A stretch of 64,000 nucleotides of DNA from Chroococcus sp. FPU101 (lineage in GTDB: Bacteria; Cyanobacteriota; Cyanobacteriia; Cyanobacteriales; Microcystaceae), in the NCBI RefSeq assembly GCF_017312365.1, contig NZ_BLJI01000018.1, forward strand, positions 1 to 64,000, read 5' to 3'. The notes under the pieces were generated by a model that was given only the letters and a program-made list of their open reading frames with translations, was not told the origin of the DNA and ran no database searches. Numbering within the stretch: position 1 is the stretch's first letter; each line of letters starts with the position of its first letter. The translations under genes and the position numbers were made by a program. Positions 16,681 through 26,403 of this stretch are shown here, in pieces.

Positions 16681-18051
16681 TTAATTTTTCTTGTTAAACA
16701 ATGGCGTAAACAAGTTTTCTATCAAAAGAGAAAAGATTAAACCTAATGATGAACCCGCGAATAAACCTAAAATTAAATTTTTTTGCGGTGTAGGTACTGT
16801 GGTTGTTTTTGAAAGTTGTGGTGATGATAAAAGTTGCCAAGGAGGTGATTGAGTTGTTTCATTTTTTAATTGATTTTGTGATTCTAAATATTGGTTAAGA
16901 TTTTTTTTTTCTATCTTGATTTTTTGTTGTAATTCTGCATATTGATGTGCTAGAACAGGTATTTTTTTGATTTGGCTTTTGAGGTTTTCTATTTGTTCTT
17001 TTAATACTGCTTCACGACTTTGTAGAACTTGTATTTGATTAGCTGCTTGAATATATTGTTGATTGAGCGAAAGACGTAAAGCATTAGGACTAGAATTAAT
17101 GGTGATTTCTCCCTGCTGATTTTTGAGTATTTTTGCCTCTTCTTTTTCAATCAAAGTTTGTAAGTTTTTTTGTTTTTCTTTTAAAGCTTGAATATTGGGA
17201 CTAGCATCTAAAAAAATAGTAGTTTCTTGAGCTAGTTCAATTTTGACTTCTTGTAGCTGTTTGACTAAATTTTGATAATAAGGTGATTCACTTAAATCAG
17301 TAGATGCGATCGCTTGTTCTGGAGTCATCTTTAATTGTTGTTCTAGGGTTTGATATAAAGTCGTCGTTTCTTGTAATTGAATTTTAGTCTGATAAGACTC
17401 CATTTCCAGTTTAGCCAGTTGTTCAGCTAACAGTTTAGTTTGTTGCTCAGGATTATATAAACTATAAGAAGATTGAAAAGTATCTAATTGTTTTTGAGAT
17501 TGTGAAAGACGTTGATTAATTTGAGAAAGTTCTTTTTTAATTAATCCAGATTGTTGGTTATCTGGAGTTTGAGTAGCTTCGATTTTATAACTAAGATAAG
17601 CTGTAGCAAGTTGTTTTAACACTTGCTCAATTTTATATGGATCTTGATCCTCTAAGGTAATTTCAACAATTGGTGTCTGTTCTAATCGTTTAATAATTAA
17701 AGGATTTTTGGATTGCTCATCCAAATCGGGATATTGGGCTAAAATTGGCTTTAAAAGTTGAGAACTTTGCAATAATTCAGTTTGAGTAGAAAGTTCTAGC
17801 TCATTTTCAGAATATTGAGCCAGCGTATTTGTTGATTTTTGAGGAATTGGTGCTAAGAGAAGATAGAATTTACCAATATATTTAGTTTCGCTTTGCCAAA
17901 GCCACCAACAAACCCCTGTCATGACTCCTAATGTAACTGCTGTCAATAGCCTGAACTGATAGCCAAAAAATTGATTATCCTTAAATTGCCAAGGACGAGA
18001 ATAGATCTGATGCTGATGATTTTTAGAATGAGTCGAGTCTGTTGGATTCAT
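16681..18051 (-). CDS. Wzz/GumC-type polysaccharide chain-length protein
   Basis: A 456-residue inner-membrane protein with a short cytoplasmic N-terminus, a membrane segment at about 33-52 (FRLLTAVTLGVMTGVCWWLW), a Wzz-like periplasmic domain, a long coiled coil from about 165 to 400 rich in Gln, Lys and Leu, and a second membrane segment near 425-448. This is the polysaccharide co-polymerase layout (GumC/Wzc N-part). The C-terminal tyrosine-kinase domain of Wzc is absent. The protein probably bridges a Wzy polymerase and the outer-membrane exporter in making exo- or capsular polysaccharide. It is downstream of the Wza-like gene on the same strand, 51 bases apart, most likely one operon. Confidence 0.8.
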   Translation of the reverse strand: MNPTDSTHSKNHQHQIYSRPWQFKDNQFFGYQFRLLTAVTLGVMTGVCWWLWQSETKYIGKFYLLLAPIPQKSTNTLAQYSENELELSTQTELLQSSQLLKPILAQYPDLDEQSKNPLIIKRLEQTPIVEITLEDQDPYKIEQVLKQLATAYLSYKIEATQTPDNQQSGLIKKELSQINQRLSQSQKQLDTFQSSYSLYNPEQQTKLLAEQLAKLEMESYQTKIQLQETTTLYQTLEQQLKMTPEQAIASTDLSESPYYQNLVKQLQEVKIELAQETTIFLDASPNIQALKEKQKNLQTLIEKEEAKILKNQQGEITINSSPNALRLSLNQQYIQAANQIQVLQSREAVLKEQIENLKSQIKKIPVLAHQYAELQQKIKIEKKNLNQYLESQNQLKNETTQSPPWQLLSSPQLSKTTTVPTPQKNLILGLFAGSSLGLIFSLLIENLFTPLFNKKN

Positions 18052-18102
18052 CTTTGGTATTCCCTTAAAAAATTATTGTAAAAGAAAAATTCCACTATCT
18101 TT

Positions 18103-19593
18103 TTAAAGTCCAAACAAACTAAAAATATTAAAAACACTAAAGAATCCCCCAACTGCGGCACCAATTGGACTAAAAAAGGTACTCAATGAGTCTCCTGCTG
18201 CTGTCAAACGATTACGCTCAACAAAAATCACATCATTGTTGCGGAGTGAAGGATTATTTTCCAAAGCAATTCCTTGAGAAAAATCGATTTTAATTTCGCG
18301 TTTTGTCACTGAACCATCAGCATTAAGACGAAGTAATTCTACGGTTCTCGCATCGGCTCGTCTTCGGTTAAAACCACCTGCCGCCGTGATCGCGCCATTT
18401 AGCGGTGTATTCGCAGCAATTTCGACAAATCCAGGTTTTTCGACTTCTCCAACAACATTAACTCGGATGGTTCCGGGGGAAAAACTAGCCTGTGCTAGGG
18501 CTTCTGATTCTTGAGGATTGATTTGGGCTACTTTAGGAATCGTGATCATGTCCCCCTCTTGCAAAATAATGTCTTCTTCAATATTCCCAGTTTGCAGCAA
18601 ATTCCATAAATCGATATTTAATTCTTGAAGTGAGCCATCACGGTTGTAACGATTGAGTGTAATTTGACGAACATCGGCTGTTGGTTTAATCCCACCCGAC
18701 AATCGTAAAGCAATCGTCAGTCTAGGGGGTTGTCGCCTAGTTGTGCCTGTGACACCACCTGTGGCACCCGCTACCGCATCTGGCAAAACTTTATAAGATC
18801 CTGGTCGGTTGACTTCACCAATGACTGTGACACTGATTTCTTGATCGGTGCGTATGCCAAAGTTAGCATCAGCAAGTTGCCGCAATTCATTGGGATCGAT
18901 CGGATCTTTAGTCGGAATAACGATTTGATCGCCATCTCTGAGGGAGATATCTTGAGCGAGATTTCCTGTAATAATCAAATCCCATAAATTGAGCTTCCAG
19001 ATTTTTTCGCCTCCATTAATAGCGCGTCTTAGTTCGATTTGTCTAATATCGGCAACAGTTGTAATTCCTCCTGCAGTACGAATTAAATCACTTAAAAGCG
19101 GAAATTTATCGCCCGAAAGTGGTAGGGTATATGAGCCTGGGTTATTGATCTCGCCTGCGATCGCAACTTGTAGTGGACGTGGACTCGCTAAAGTAACATT
19201 AATAATAGGACGTTTTAAATAGTTGGCGTATCGTTTTGAGAGTAGGTCACTCAATTGACCTGTTGTTAAACCAGAGACTTTGAGTAAACCCACTAAAGGC
19301 AGTGTGATTGTTCCATCAACTAAAACCAAATGATCTCCACTAAAATCAGCCACCTGAAAAACAGCTACCCTAATGCGATCACCCGCCCCTAGCACATACT
19401 CAGTTTCTTCTATCGGCTGTGTTGGTTGAACTCTTCTTGTTTGATCTGGCGTTGAGCGAGACAAACTACTTGATTGGGCTAGACTAGAAAAGCACAAGCT
19501 TGGATAAAGGAAAATACTTACTAGGACAATACTAACTTTATTAAAAGAATTTCTATACTTAGTATTTTTTCGGGGTATTCTCTTAAACCTCAT
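18103..19593 (-). CDS. Wza-like polysaccharide export protein with SLBB domains
   Basis: A 496-residue exported protein. A signal peptide (VSIVLVSIFLYPSLCFSSLAQ) ends near residue 40. Then comes the Poly_export domain (YVLGAGDRIRVAVFQV, about 68-145) and three SLBB-type domains, each opening with VNVTL/VTVIGEVNRPGSYK/VNVVGEVEKPGF and containing a GG(I/F) turn. The C-terminus is hydrophobic and probably supplies the outer-membrane helix. The family forms the outer-membrane ring through which exopolysaccharide leaves. A GumC-like gene follows. Glycosyltransferases and a Wzy/Wzx pair are not in the window. Confidence 0.88.
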   Translation of the reverse strand: MRFKRIPRKNTKYRNSFNKVSIVLVSIFLYPSLCFSSLAQSSSLSRSTPDQTRRVQPTQPIEETEYVLGAGDRIRVAVFQVADFSGDHLVLVDGTITLPLVGLLKVSGLTTGQLSDLLSKRYANYLKRPIINVTLASPRPLQVAIAGEINNPGSYTLPLSGDKFPLLSDLIRTAGGITTVADIRQIELRRAINGGEKIWKLNLWDLIITGNLAQDISLRDGDQIVIPTKDPIDPNELRQLADANFGIRTDQEISVTVIGEVNRPGSYKVLPDAVAGATGGVTGTTRRQPPRLTIALRLSGGIKPTADVRQITLNRYNRDGSLQELNIDLWNLLQTGNIEEDIILQEGDMITIPKVAQINPQESEALAQASFSPGTIRVNVVGEVEKPGFVEIAANTPLNGAITAAGGFNRRRADARTVELLRLNADGSVTKREIKIDFSQGIALENNPSLRNNDVIFVERNRLTAAGDSLSTFFSPIGAAVGGFFSVFNIFSLFGL

Positions 19594-19691
19594 ATTTTTT
19601 AAACTTATTTTTTCTTATAATATGTATTAGCATAACATAAGGTCTATATTTTTTAATCATTCTTAGTAAAACAATCACTCTGAAAAAAAGC

Positions 19692-19958
19692 ATGGCTAAC
19701 AAACAAAAATTTCCGTTTTTATTAGGCTCTAAATGGACAGCAAAACAAAAAACTTGGGGTTGGAGACATTTCCAAGTTATTAATCGAAGAAATCAGGGTA
19801 AATGGGTTTTTGCTGAAATGATGTCATCTTGTGATTCACAAACCCGTTTTTGGATTAATGCCAAGCAACTTAAAGACCAAAATCTTTGGGAGGCAGGCTG
19901 GAAAACGATGGCACAGATCAATCAGCCAGAAGATGATGATATAGTTATTTATGATTAA
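19692..19958 (+). CDS. TIGR02450 family Trp-rich protein
   Basis: An 88-residue protein with seven tryptophans. The pattern SKWTAKQKTWGWRHFQVINR matches the TIGR02450 conserved hypothetical family of cyanobacteria and some marine bacteria; its function is unknown. Its TAA stop shares its last base with an ATG (19958) in the dnaG frame, so it is very probably co-transcribed with DNA primase. Confidence 0.8.
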   Translation: MANKQKFPFLLGSKWTAKQKTWGWRHFQVINRRNQGKWVFAEMMSSCDSQTRFWINAKQLKDQNLWEAGWKTMAQINQPEDDDIVIYD

Positions 19959-19969
19959 TGATTGGAAAA

Positions 19970-21856
19970 ATGGAAACACCTCGTATTCATCCCGAAACGA
20001 TTGAAGAAGTTAAGCAACGAGTTGATATTGTTGAGATTATCTCAGAATACGTTGTTTTGAAAAAGCGAGGTAAAGACCTTTTAGGCTTATGTCCTTTTCA
20101 TGATGAGAAAAGCCCAAGTTTTAGTGTTAATCAAAGTAAACAATTATACTATTGTTTTGGCTGTGGTGCGGGTGGTAATGCGATTAAATTTCTCATGGAA
20201 TTGGGCAAACAATCTTTTAGTGAAGTCGTTTTAGATTTAGCAAGACGTTATCAAATTCCGTTAAAAACTCTTGATCCGCAACAACGCCAAGAACTTCAAA
20301 AACAATTATCTTTAAAAGAACAGCTATACGAAATTATCGCGGTAGCAACTAATTTTTATCAACACGCACTCAATCAAAGTCAAGGTGAGATCGCAGCTAA
20401 TTATTTGAAAGAAAAAAGACACTTAAAAGCCGAAATAATTCAAGAATTTTTATTAGGTTATGCTCCGTCGGGATGGGAAACTTTATACCGCTATTTAGTT
20501 GATCAAAAACGTTATCCTGTTGCTTTGGTTGAACAAGCAGGATTAATTAAAGCACGTCAAAATGGAGATGGATACTACGATCAATTTCGCGATCGTTTGA
20601 TGATTCCAATTTTAGATATTCAAGGTAGAATTATTGGTTTTGGTAGTAGAACTTTAGGTAATGATGAACCAAAATATTTGAATTCTCCTGAAACACTTTT
20701 ATTTGACAAAGGACAGACTTTATTTGCTTTATCTCAAGCTCGACAAGCAATCATTAAAGCTGATCAAGCGATAGTAGTAGAAGGTTATTTTGATGCGATC
20801 GCACTTCATGAACAAGGAATCAAAAATGTAGTTGCTTCTTTAGGAACTGCTTTTAGCCAAAAGCAATTAAAACAACTTTTAAGATACACAGAATCTAAAC
20901 AAGTTATCTTTAATTTTGATGCCGATCAAGCGGGAAAAAAAGCCACTCAACGCGCTATATCAGAAATATCAGAATTAGTTTATTCAGGTCAAGTTAATCT
21001 AAAAATTCTCAATTTACCACAAGGAAAAGATGCAGATGAGTTTTTAAAATCGAGTAATAATGCAACTCAAATTTATCAAGAATTGCTGCTAAAAGCTCCA
21101 CTTTGGCTCGATTGGCAAATTCAACAATTATTAGTCGAACATGACCTAAAACAAGCCGATCAATTTAAAGCGATCGCTCAAAAAATGCTCAAACTCTTGC
21201 AACAATTAGAAGATAATAATCAAAAAACCCATTATCTTCGTTATTGTGCTGAAATTTTAGCCCAAGGTGATAGTCGTCTGATTCCTCTGCAAGTCAACAA
21301 TTTAGTGACACAACTTAAAAAACCGCAAACTCGTTCAACAAAAAATCAGACTATTCTTAGCAGTTCGGAGCGAAATTTATTAGAAGAAGCCGAAGAATTA
21401 TTATTATTAATTTATTTATATTGTCCCCATCATCAACAGGAAATTAGGGATATTCTAGAAGAAAAAGATATAGTTTTTAGTTTGTCACATCATCGCTATT
21501 TATGGCAAATCATTCATCAAAACTCATCTAATTCAAAAGATTTATTATCTCAAGTGCAAAATCAATTATTAAGTGAACCCGAAAAGAGCAAACAGTTAGA
21601 GCATTTTTTACATTTAAGTGAAACCAAACAAGAAGATATATTTAGAGCGCAAGTTAGACTAAAAGAAGCAATCGCAGCATTAGAGCGAGTGAGTTGGGAA
21701 AAATACCGCCGTCATTGTTTGCAACAGTGGCAAAGTATTAACGCTCAAGAACAACCAGAGCTTTATCAATATTACTCAAATGAATTTTATCAAGCAGGGC
21801 AACATATTAAAGAACTCGATGAACTACGTATTAATCAAGCCGAAAATGTGACTTAA
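19970..21856 (+). CDS. dnaG: DNA primase
   Basis: Makes RNA primers for DNA replication. The N-terminal zinc-binding domain shows CPFHDEKSPSF and CFGCGAGGNA (CHC2 type). The Toprim core has VVEGYFDAIALHEQGI and FNFDADQAGKKA. The C-terminal part is the less conserved helicase-binding region. An in-frame ATG at 19958 overlaps the preceding stop by one base and would add MIGK. The ATG at 19970 gives METPRIHPETIEEVKQR, which matches the usual cyanobacterial N-terminus, so I chose it. At about 628 residues it has the family length. It lies downstream of the Trp-rich gene and is followed by a hairpin. Confidence 0.95.
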   Translation: METPRIHPETIEEVKQRVDIVEIISEYVVLKKRGKDLLGLCPFHDEKSPSFSVNQSKQLYYCFGCGAGGNAIKFLMELGKQSFSEVVLDLARRYQIPLKTLDPQQRQELQKQLSLKEQLYEIIAVATNFYQHALNQSQGEIAANYLKEKRHLKAEIIQEFLLGYAPSGWETLYRYLVDQKRYPVALVEQAGLIKARQNGDGYYDQFRDRLMIPILDIQGRIIGFGSRTLGNDEPKYLNSPETLLFDKGQTLFALSQARQAIIKADQAIVVEGYFDAIALHEQGIKNVVASLGTAFSQKQLKQLLRYTESKQVIFNFDADQAGKKATQRAISEISELVYSGQVNLKILNLPQGKDADEFLKSSNNATQIYQELLLKAPLWLDWQIQQLLVEHDLKQADQFKAIAQKMLKLLQQLEDNNQKTHYLRYCAEILAQGDSRLIPLQVNNLVTQLKKPQTRSTKNQTILSSSERNLLEEAEELLLLIYLYCPHHQQEIRDILEEKDIVFSLSHHRYLWQIIHQNSSNSKDLLSQVQNQLLSEPEKSKQLEHFLHLSETKQEDIFRAQVRLKEAIAALERVSWEKYRRHCLQQWQSINAQEQPELYQYYSNEFYQAGQHIKELDELRINQAENVT

Positions 21857-21859
21857 AAA

Positions 21860-21883
21860 AGAGACACACCTTGGCGAGTCTCT
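21860..21883. terminator. Hairpin between dnaG and convergent amt
   Basis: AGAGAC at 21860-21865 pairs with GTCTCT at 21878-21883 around a 12-base loop. It is preceded by six A, so the minus-strand amt transcript would end in T. The position between convergent genes supports termination. Confidence 0.6.
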
Positions 21884-21901
21884 ACAACTGAAAAAATAAA
21901 C

Positions 21902-23269
21902 CTAGATTAAATCTTGTCCATAAGCTTCTTCGCCGTGTTCATGCACATCTAAGCCTTGTTCTTCAATACTAGACCTAGTGCGTAATGGCATAAAAGCACC
22001 CAAAATCTTTAGGATTACAAAAGTAGCAACCGCCGCAAAAATGTACGTTCCGATTACACCAACAATTTGTTTCCAAAGTAGAGAAGCATCACCGTAAAAT
22101 AAACCGTTAGCCCCTGCGGAATTGACTTCTTTTGTGGCAAAAAATCCTGTTAAAATCGCGCCAATTGTGCCACCAAAACCGTGAACGGGAAAAGCATCAA
22201 GGGAGTCATCAAATTGTAATTTTGCTCGAAAACTCACCGCATAGAAACAGCAGAAAGACGTAATCGAGCCAATAAGAATCGCCGCAATCGGAGTCACAAA
22301 ACCAGCAGCAGGAGTAACCCCCACTAATCCCGCCAAAAAGCCTGTAGCGATGCCTAATGCGGTAGGTTTGCTTCTTAAAATCCACTCTAAGAGTAGCCAA
22401 GTTAAACCCGCCGCCGCCGATGAAACTACAGTAGCGACAACAGCGACCGCCGCCAAGCCACCCGAAGCTAAGGCACTACCACCATTAAATCCTAACCAAC
22501 CAAACCAAAGAAGGCCAATTCCCAGTAAAACATACGGGATGTTGTGAGGAGGAGAGGGTTGATTCGGATAATTCAGACGGGGGCCAAGAACCATAACAGC
22601 AACCACCGCCGAAACACCAGAACTGATATGAACAACGGTTCCGCCAGCAAAGTCTAAAGCACCCAAACTACCGATCCAACCTTTACCCCAAACCCAATGA
22701 GCCAAGGGAGAATAAACAAAAGTAGACCACAATAGAACAAACCAGAAATAGGCTTTAAAGGTCATTCGTTCGACGATTGCCCCTGAAATCAGAGCAGGGG
22801 TGATGATAGCAAACATCATCTGATAGACCATAAAGACTTGATGGGGAATGGTTGGTGCATATCCAACAGGGTCAGGTTCAGCAAAGGAGACACCATTTAA
22901 AAATAGCCATTTTAGGCTACCAATAAGAGGATTAGCCGTATACGAGGGATCACCACCTGGATTAAGTTCAGTGGGTGCAAAAGCTAAACTATAGCCCCAA
23001 AGAACCCAAGTTACTCCAACGAGTCCCATCATTACTAGACTCATCATCATCGTGTTGAGGACGTTACGAGAGCGAACTAAACCACCATAAAAAAACGCCA
23101 GACCGGGTGTCATCAATAAGACTAATGCCGAAGCGACTAATACCCAAGCTGTATCACCTGTATCAATGGTTGGTGTAGGTGCGGCCGTTTGAGCGAAAAC
23201 ATTATCCATCCCAGAGAAAAGCAAAATCCCTAAAGCCATGGAAATGATGAAAAAAGATTTTTTAATCAC
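21902..23269 (-). CDS. amt: Ammonium transporter (Amt family)
   Basis: An Amt/MEP/Rh channel for ammonium uptake. A signal-like segment (KKSFFIISMALGILLFSGMDNVFAQ) is followed by 11 membrane helices. Family blocks are FYGGLVRSRNVLNTM, ITPALISGAIVERM, DFAGGTVVHISSGV (with the pore His) and FPVHGFGGTIGAIL (second pore His). The cytoplasmic end is LDVHEHGEEAYGQ, the region where PII proteins are known to bind. The open frame reaches back to a GTG at 23407, but the extra 46 residues do not resemble an Amt. The GTG at 23269, preceded by AGGATAAAAGTC, starts exactly at the signal segment and is preferred. It lies downstream of a second amt gene. Confidence 0.92.
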   Translation of the reverse strand: MIKKSFFIISMALGILLFSGMDNVFAQTAAPTPTIDTGDTAWVLVASALVLLMTPGLAFFYGGLVRSRNVLNTMMMSLVMMGLVGVTWVLWGYSLAFAPTELNPGGDPSYTANPLIGSLKWLFLNGVSFAEPDPVGYAPTIPHQVFMVYQMMFAIITPALISGAIVERMTFKAYFWFVLLWSTFVYSPLAHWVWGKGWIGSLGALDFAGGTVVHISSGVSAVVAVMVLGPRLNYPNQPSPPHNIPYVLLGIGLLWFGWLGFNGGSALASGGLAAVAVVATVVSSAAAGLTWLLLEWILRSKPTALGIATGFLAGLVGVTPAAGFVTPIAAILIGSITSFCCFYAVSFRAKLQFDDSLDAFPVHGFGGTIGAILTGFFATKEVNSAGANGLFYGDASLLWKQIVGVIGTYIFAAVATFVILKILGAFMPLRTRSSIEEQGLDVHEHGEEAYGQDLI

Positions 23270-23422
23270 GTGACTTTTATCCTGTAAAACTGACAATAAT
23301 TTAATAAAAAAGGTGAGTGAATTAAGCTTAAAGGCTAAATAATTATTTCTAGTCAGATTTTTATCCTTTTTTCGGAAATCATCTAACAACAAACCTTCTT
23401 TTTTCACTCACCAATTAAATTT

Positions 23423-23436
23423 GTATAATTTGATAC
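23423..23436. promoter_or_regulatory. NtcA-type box upstream of the downstream amt gene
   Basis: GTA at 23423-23425 and TAC at 23434-23436 enclose eight bases, an exact GTAN8TAC, the consensus of the cyanobacterial nitrogen regulator NtcA. It sits in the 178-base leader of the amt gene starting at 23269 (40 bases between open frames). A perfect TAN3T -10 box 22 bases downstream is not evident on the minus strand. The motif is short enough to occur by chance in AT-rich DNA, but the neighbour is a typical NtcA target. Confidence 0.5.
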
Positions 23437-23447
23437 AAGAAATGAAA

Positions 23448-24971
23448 TTAGATTTCAGAACCGTGGAAATCAACACGACTTGAACCACTAGCACGAGAGC
23501 CTGTTAAAACATCCGCTTCTTTGACAAAGCCGCTATAAGCTTCCATGCCATGTTCGCCAATGTCTAAACCTTCGATTTCTTCTTCCTGGGTGACTCGGAT
23601 GCCTAAAGTAGCTTTCAGAGCCGACCATGCGATCGCACTAAAAGCTACTGTAAATGCACCGACGACGAGGGTACCGATAATTTGATTAATCAGTTGACCG
23701 ATCCCATGACCGTAGAAAAGTCCAGTTTCCATGCTGAATAGACCAACGGCGAGCGTTCCCCAAATCCCATTGACTAGGTGAACCGAAAGCGCACCGACTG
23801 GATCATCAATTTTGATTTTGTCGAAGAAAGCAACCGCATAAACGACAAGAATTCCGCCAACTAAACCGATGATCACGGCTCCTAAGTAGGAAGCGACGTT
23901 ACAGCCTGCGGTAATTGCCACCAAGCCTGCCAAGATCCCATTGATAATCATGGAAAGGTCTGGTTTGCCATCTTTAAACCAAGAGGTTAAAGTAGCCGCG
24001 ATGCCACCTGCTGCGCCTGCTAAGTTGGTTGTAACGGCAATGTAGGGGACTTTTTCATCTACAGCGAGTTGAGAGCCAGGGTTAAAGCCAAACCAGCCGA
24101 TCCAAAGAATTAGACAGCCTAAAGTCGCTAAACTTAGGTTATGACCAGGGATCGCATTGATACGACCGTTAGAATATTTCCCAGTTCGAGGGCCTAAGAT
24201 TGCTGCACCCAACAAAGCCGCCCAACCGCCAACCGCGTGAACAACCGTTGATCCTGCAAAGTCTCTGAAACCTCCGTTCTCACCTTGTAGGTTAAACAGC
24301 CAACCGCCAGCACTCCAAACCCAGTGACCTGTAATCGGATAGGCAATCCCAGTCAGTAGTAAACTGAAAATTAGGAAGTCAGTAAACTTAATTCGTTCTG
24401 CTACTGCACCAGAAACGATCGTTGCTGCGGTTCCAGCAAATGCGGTTTGGAACAGGAAGAAGACTGGAATGGGTAAACCCTCTGGAAAAGGCGATAAACC
24501 GTAGGTTTCTGGTTTCCCACTGAGGAATAAACCATTCCCTCCGATCCAACCATTCTCACCACCAAACATGAGTGCAAAGCCTAAAATCCAATAGCCCATA
24601 GTGGCTAGTGCAAAAACGATCAGGTTTTTTGCCAGAATGTTAACGGCATTTTTTTGACGACATAAACCCGCCTCTAACATCGCGAAACCAGCATTCATAA
24701 AAATTACTAGAATCGCTGCAATTAAAACCCAGAGCGTATTTAAAGACATTCTCAGGGTTTGCATATCCCCTGAAAGACTTTCTAGGCTTAAAGGGGGCGT
24801 ATCTTGGGCTGATACTGCCATCTCAGCAAGCAAAACAATAATCGCCGTTAGAGGAATGCAAGCCAACCAAGCAGGTTTAAAGGACTTGGCAATCAATCTT
24901 AACGGTTCTAGATAAGATGTATCTTTTACTGAACCTGTATTCTTTTGTATAGAACTTTGTTTCATGGACAT
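23448..24971 (-). CDS. amt: Ammonium transporter (Amt family), second copy
   Basis: A 507-residue Amt protein. After a long N-terminal extension with a hydrophobic segment ([19 protein letters not shown]) come the membrane helices with [47 protein letters not shown] and [16 protein letters not shown]. Both pore histidines are therefore present. The C-terminus carries [16 protein letters not shown] plus a tail absent from its neighbour. It belongs to a different Amt subgroup from the downstream gene, so the pair is not a recent duplication. It precedes the other amt gene in the same direction. I found no GTAN8TAC box in the roughly 290 bases upstream. Confidence 0.92.
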   Translation of the reverse strand: MSMKQSSIQKNTGSVKDTSYLEPLRLIAKSFKPAWLACIPLTAIIVLLAEMAVSAQDTPPLSLESLSGDMQTLRMSLNTLWVLIAAILVIFMNAGFAMLEAGLCRQKNAVNILAKNLIVFALATMGYWILGFALMFGGENGWIGGNGLFLSGKPETYGLSPFPEGLPIPVFFLFQTAFAGTAATIVSGAVAERIKFTDFLIFSLLLTGIAYPITGHWVWSAGGWLFNLQGENGGFRDFAGSTVVHAVGGWAALLGAAILGPRTGKYSNGRINAIPGHNLSLATLGCLILWIGWFGFNPGSQLAVDEKVPYIAVTTNLAGAAGGIAATLTSWFKDGKPDLSMIINGILAGLVAITAGCNVASYLGAVIIGLVGGILVVYAVAFFDKIKIDDPVGALSVHLVNGIWGTLAVGLFSMETGLFYGHGIGQLINQIIGTLVVGAFTVAFSAIAWSALKATLGIRVTQEEEIEGLDIGEHGMEAYSGFVKEADVLTGSRASGSSRVDFHGSEI

Positions 24972-25263
24972 GATCTCGAATCGTTAGGGATTTGCTAAAG
25001 TATTGAGCTTAACTCAATTGGCAAGTCAGGAAAAATACAATCTATAGAAGCCAATGACTATCATAGATTTAAGGCTATTCTATGATTTAGATGCTCTGAG
25101 CAAAGAAATTGAGCCGAGTACAGCATTTTAAATCCATAAAATCTTGATTTTTTTGACGATTGCTTTCTGTATTAAAAATCACATTTTACTCTGATACAGT
25201 GCAAAGATTTATAATAATTCCGTAAATTTACCGTAAAGACGGTTTGCAGCAGAATAAATAAAC
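24972..25263. other. Divergent promoter region between amt and ribD
   Basis: The gap of about 290 bases contains no ORF with a ribosome site. The short palindrome GTAAATTTAC lies near 25224. I see no NtcA consensus, riboswitch or terminator. Promoters for amt (minus) and ribD (plus) must lie here. Confidence 0.4.
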
Positions 25264-26397
25264 ATGAATCACGGTTCAGAATTAGATCTCCCTTCCATTG
25301 GCACACCTTTCGATCAAAAAATGATGCAGCGTTGTCTAGAATTGGCTAGACAAGCTGTTGGACGAACCGCACCTAATCCCTTAGTTGGGGCTGTTATTGT
25401 TAAAGAGGGAAAAATTCTAGGAGAAGGGTTTCATCCAGGCCCAGGACAACCCCATGCGGAAGTTTTTGCCCTACGAAATGCGGGAGAAGAAGCTAGAGGG
25501 GCAACGATTTATGTTAACTTAGAACCCTGCGCTCATTACGGTCGGACTCCTCCTTGTAGCAAAGCTTTAATTGAGGCGGGAATGAAGAAAGTATTTGTGG
25601 GCATGATCGATCCCGATACAAGAGTTTGTGGTAAAGGGATTCAACAGCTAGAAGATGCAGGAATAAAAGTGATTGTTGGGGTAGAAGAAGCGCACTGTCG
25701 TAAGCTCAATGAAGCTTTTATCCATCGTATTCGCTTTTCAAAACCCTTTGGTATTCTTAAATATGCGATGACTTTAGATGGTAAAATTGCCACGACAACG
25801 GGTCATAGTAGTTGGATTAGTAGTACAGCATCACGCCAACAAGTTCATCAATTACGGGCAACTTGTGACGCGGTGATTATTGGTGGTAATACGGTTCGTC
25901 GAGATAATCCTTTTTTAACAACGCATCAAGTCTCAGAACATAACCCGTTACGGGTGGTGATGAGTCGTATTCTTGATTTACCTTTAGAGGCTAATTTGTG
26001 GGAAACTCAAGAAGTTCCAACTTTAGTTTTTACGGAAACGAAAACCAATTCAACTCTACAAAAACAGTTATTGAAACGTGGTGTAGAAGTCATCGAACTC
26101 CCCGTCTTAACGCCTGCTATGGTGATGGAACGTCTTTATGAGCGAGGACTTTGTAGTGTTTTGTGGGAATGTGGGGGTACACTAGCGGCTAAAGCGATCG
26201 CCGATGGAGCCGTACAGAAAATTTTAGCCTTTATTGCTCCTAAAATTATTGGCGGACAATTCGCACCCTCTCCTGTCGGTGACTTAGGTTTAGAAAAAAT
26301 GACCGAAGCTTTAGAGTTAGAAAATATTTCCTTTCATGCTATTGATTCGGATTTATTAATAGAAGGTTATTTATCTAAAAATGCTTGGTTAGTTTAG
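25264..26397 (+). CDS. ribD: Bifunctional riboflavin deaminase/reductase RibD
   Basis: Carries out the second and third steps of riboflavin synthesis (EC 3.5.4.26 and 1.1.1.193). Residues about 15-135 form the cytidine-deaminase-like domain, with zinc ligands in GQPHAEVFAL and LEPCAHYGRTPPCSKALIEA. Residues about 155-377 form the reductase domain, starting FGILKYAMTLDGKIATTTGH and including ATCDAVIIGGNTVRRDNPFL. The length of 377 residues is normal. No other rib gene is adjacent, as is usual in cyanobacteria, and it is convergent with the hypothetical gene after it, only six bases apart. Confidence 0.95.
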   Translation: MNHGSELDLPSIGTPFDQKMMQRCLELARQAVGRTAPNPLVGAVIVKEGKILGEGFHPGPGQPHAEVFALRNAGEEARGATIYVNLEPCAHYGRTPPCSKALIEAGMKKVFVGMIDPDTRVCGKGIQQLEDAGIKVIVGVEEAHCRKLNEAFIHRIRFSKPFGILKYAMTLDGKIATTTGHSSWISSTASRQQVHQLRATCDAVIIGGNTVRRDNPFLTTHQVSEHNPLRVVMSRILDLPLEANLWETQEVPTLVFTETKTNSTLQKQLLKRGVEVIELPVLTPAMVMERLYERGLCSVLWECGGTLAAKAIADGAVQKILAFIAPKIIGGQFAPSPVGDLGLEKMTEALELENISFHAIDSDLLIEGYLSKNAWLV

Positions 26398-26403
26398 ATA
26401 AAT

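Noticed and set aside
23270-23407. 46-residue N-terminal extension of the downstream Amt
   Set aside because: It is charged and unlike Amt, and it would begin almost inside the NtcA box; GTG at 23269 opens the signal-like segment.
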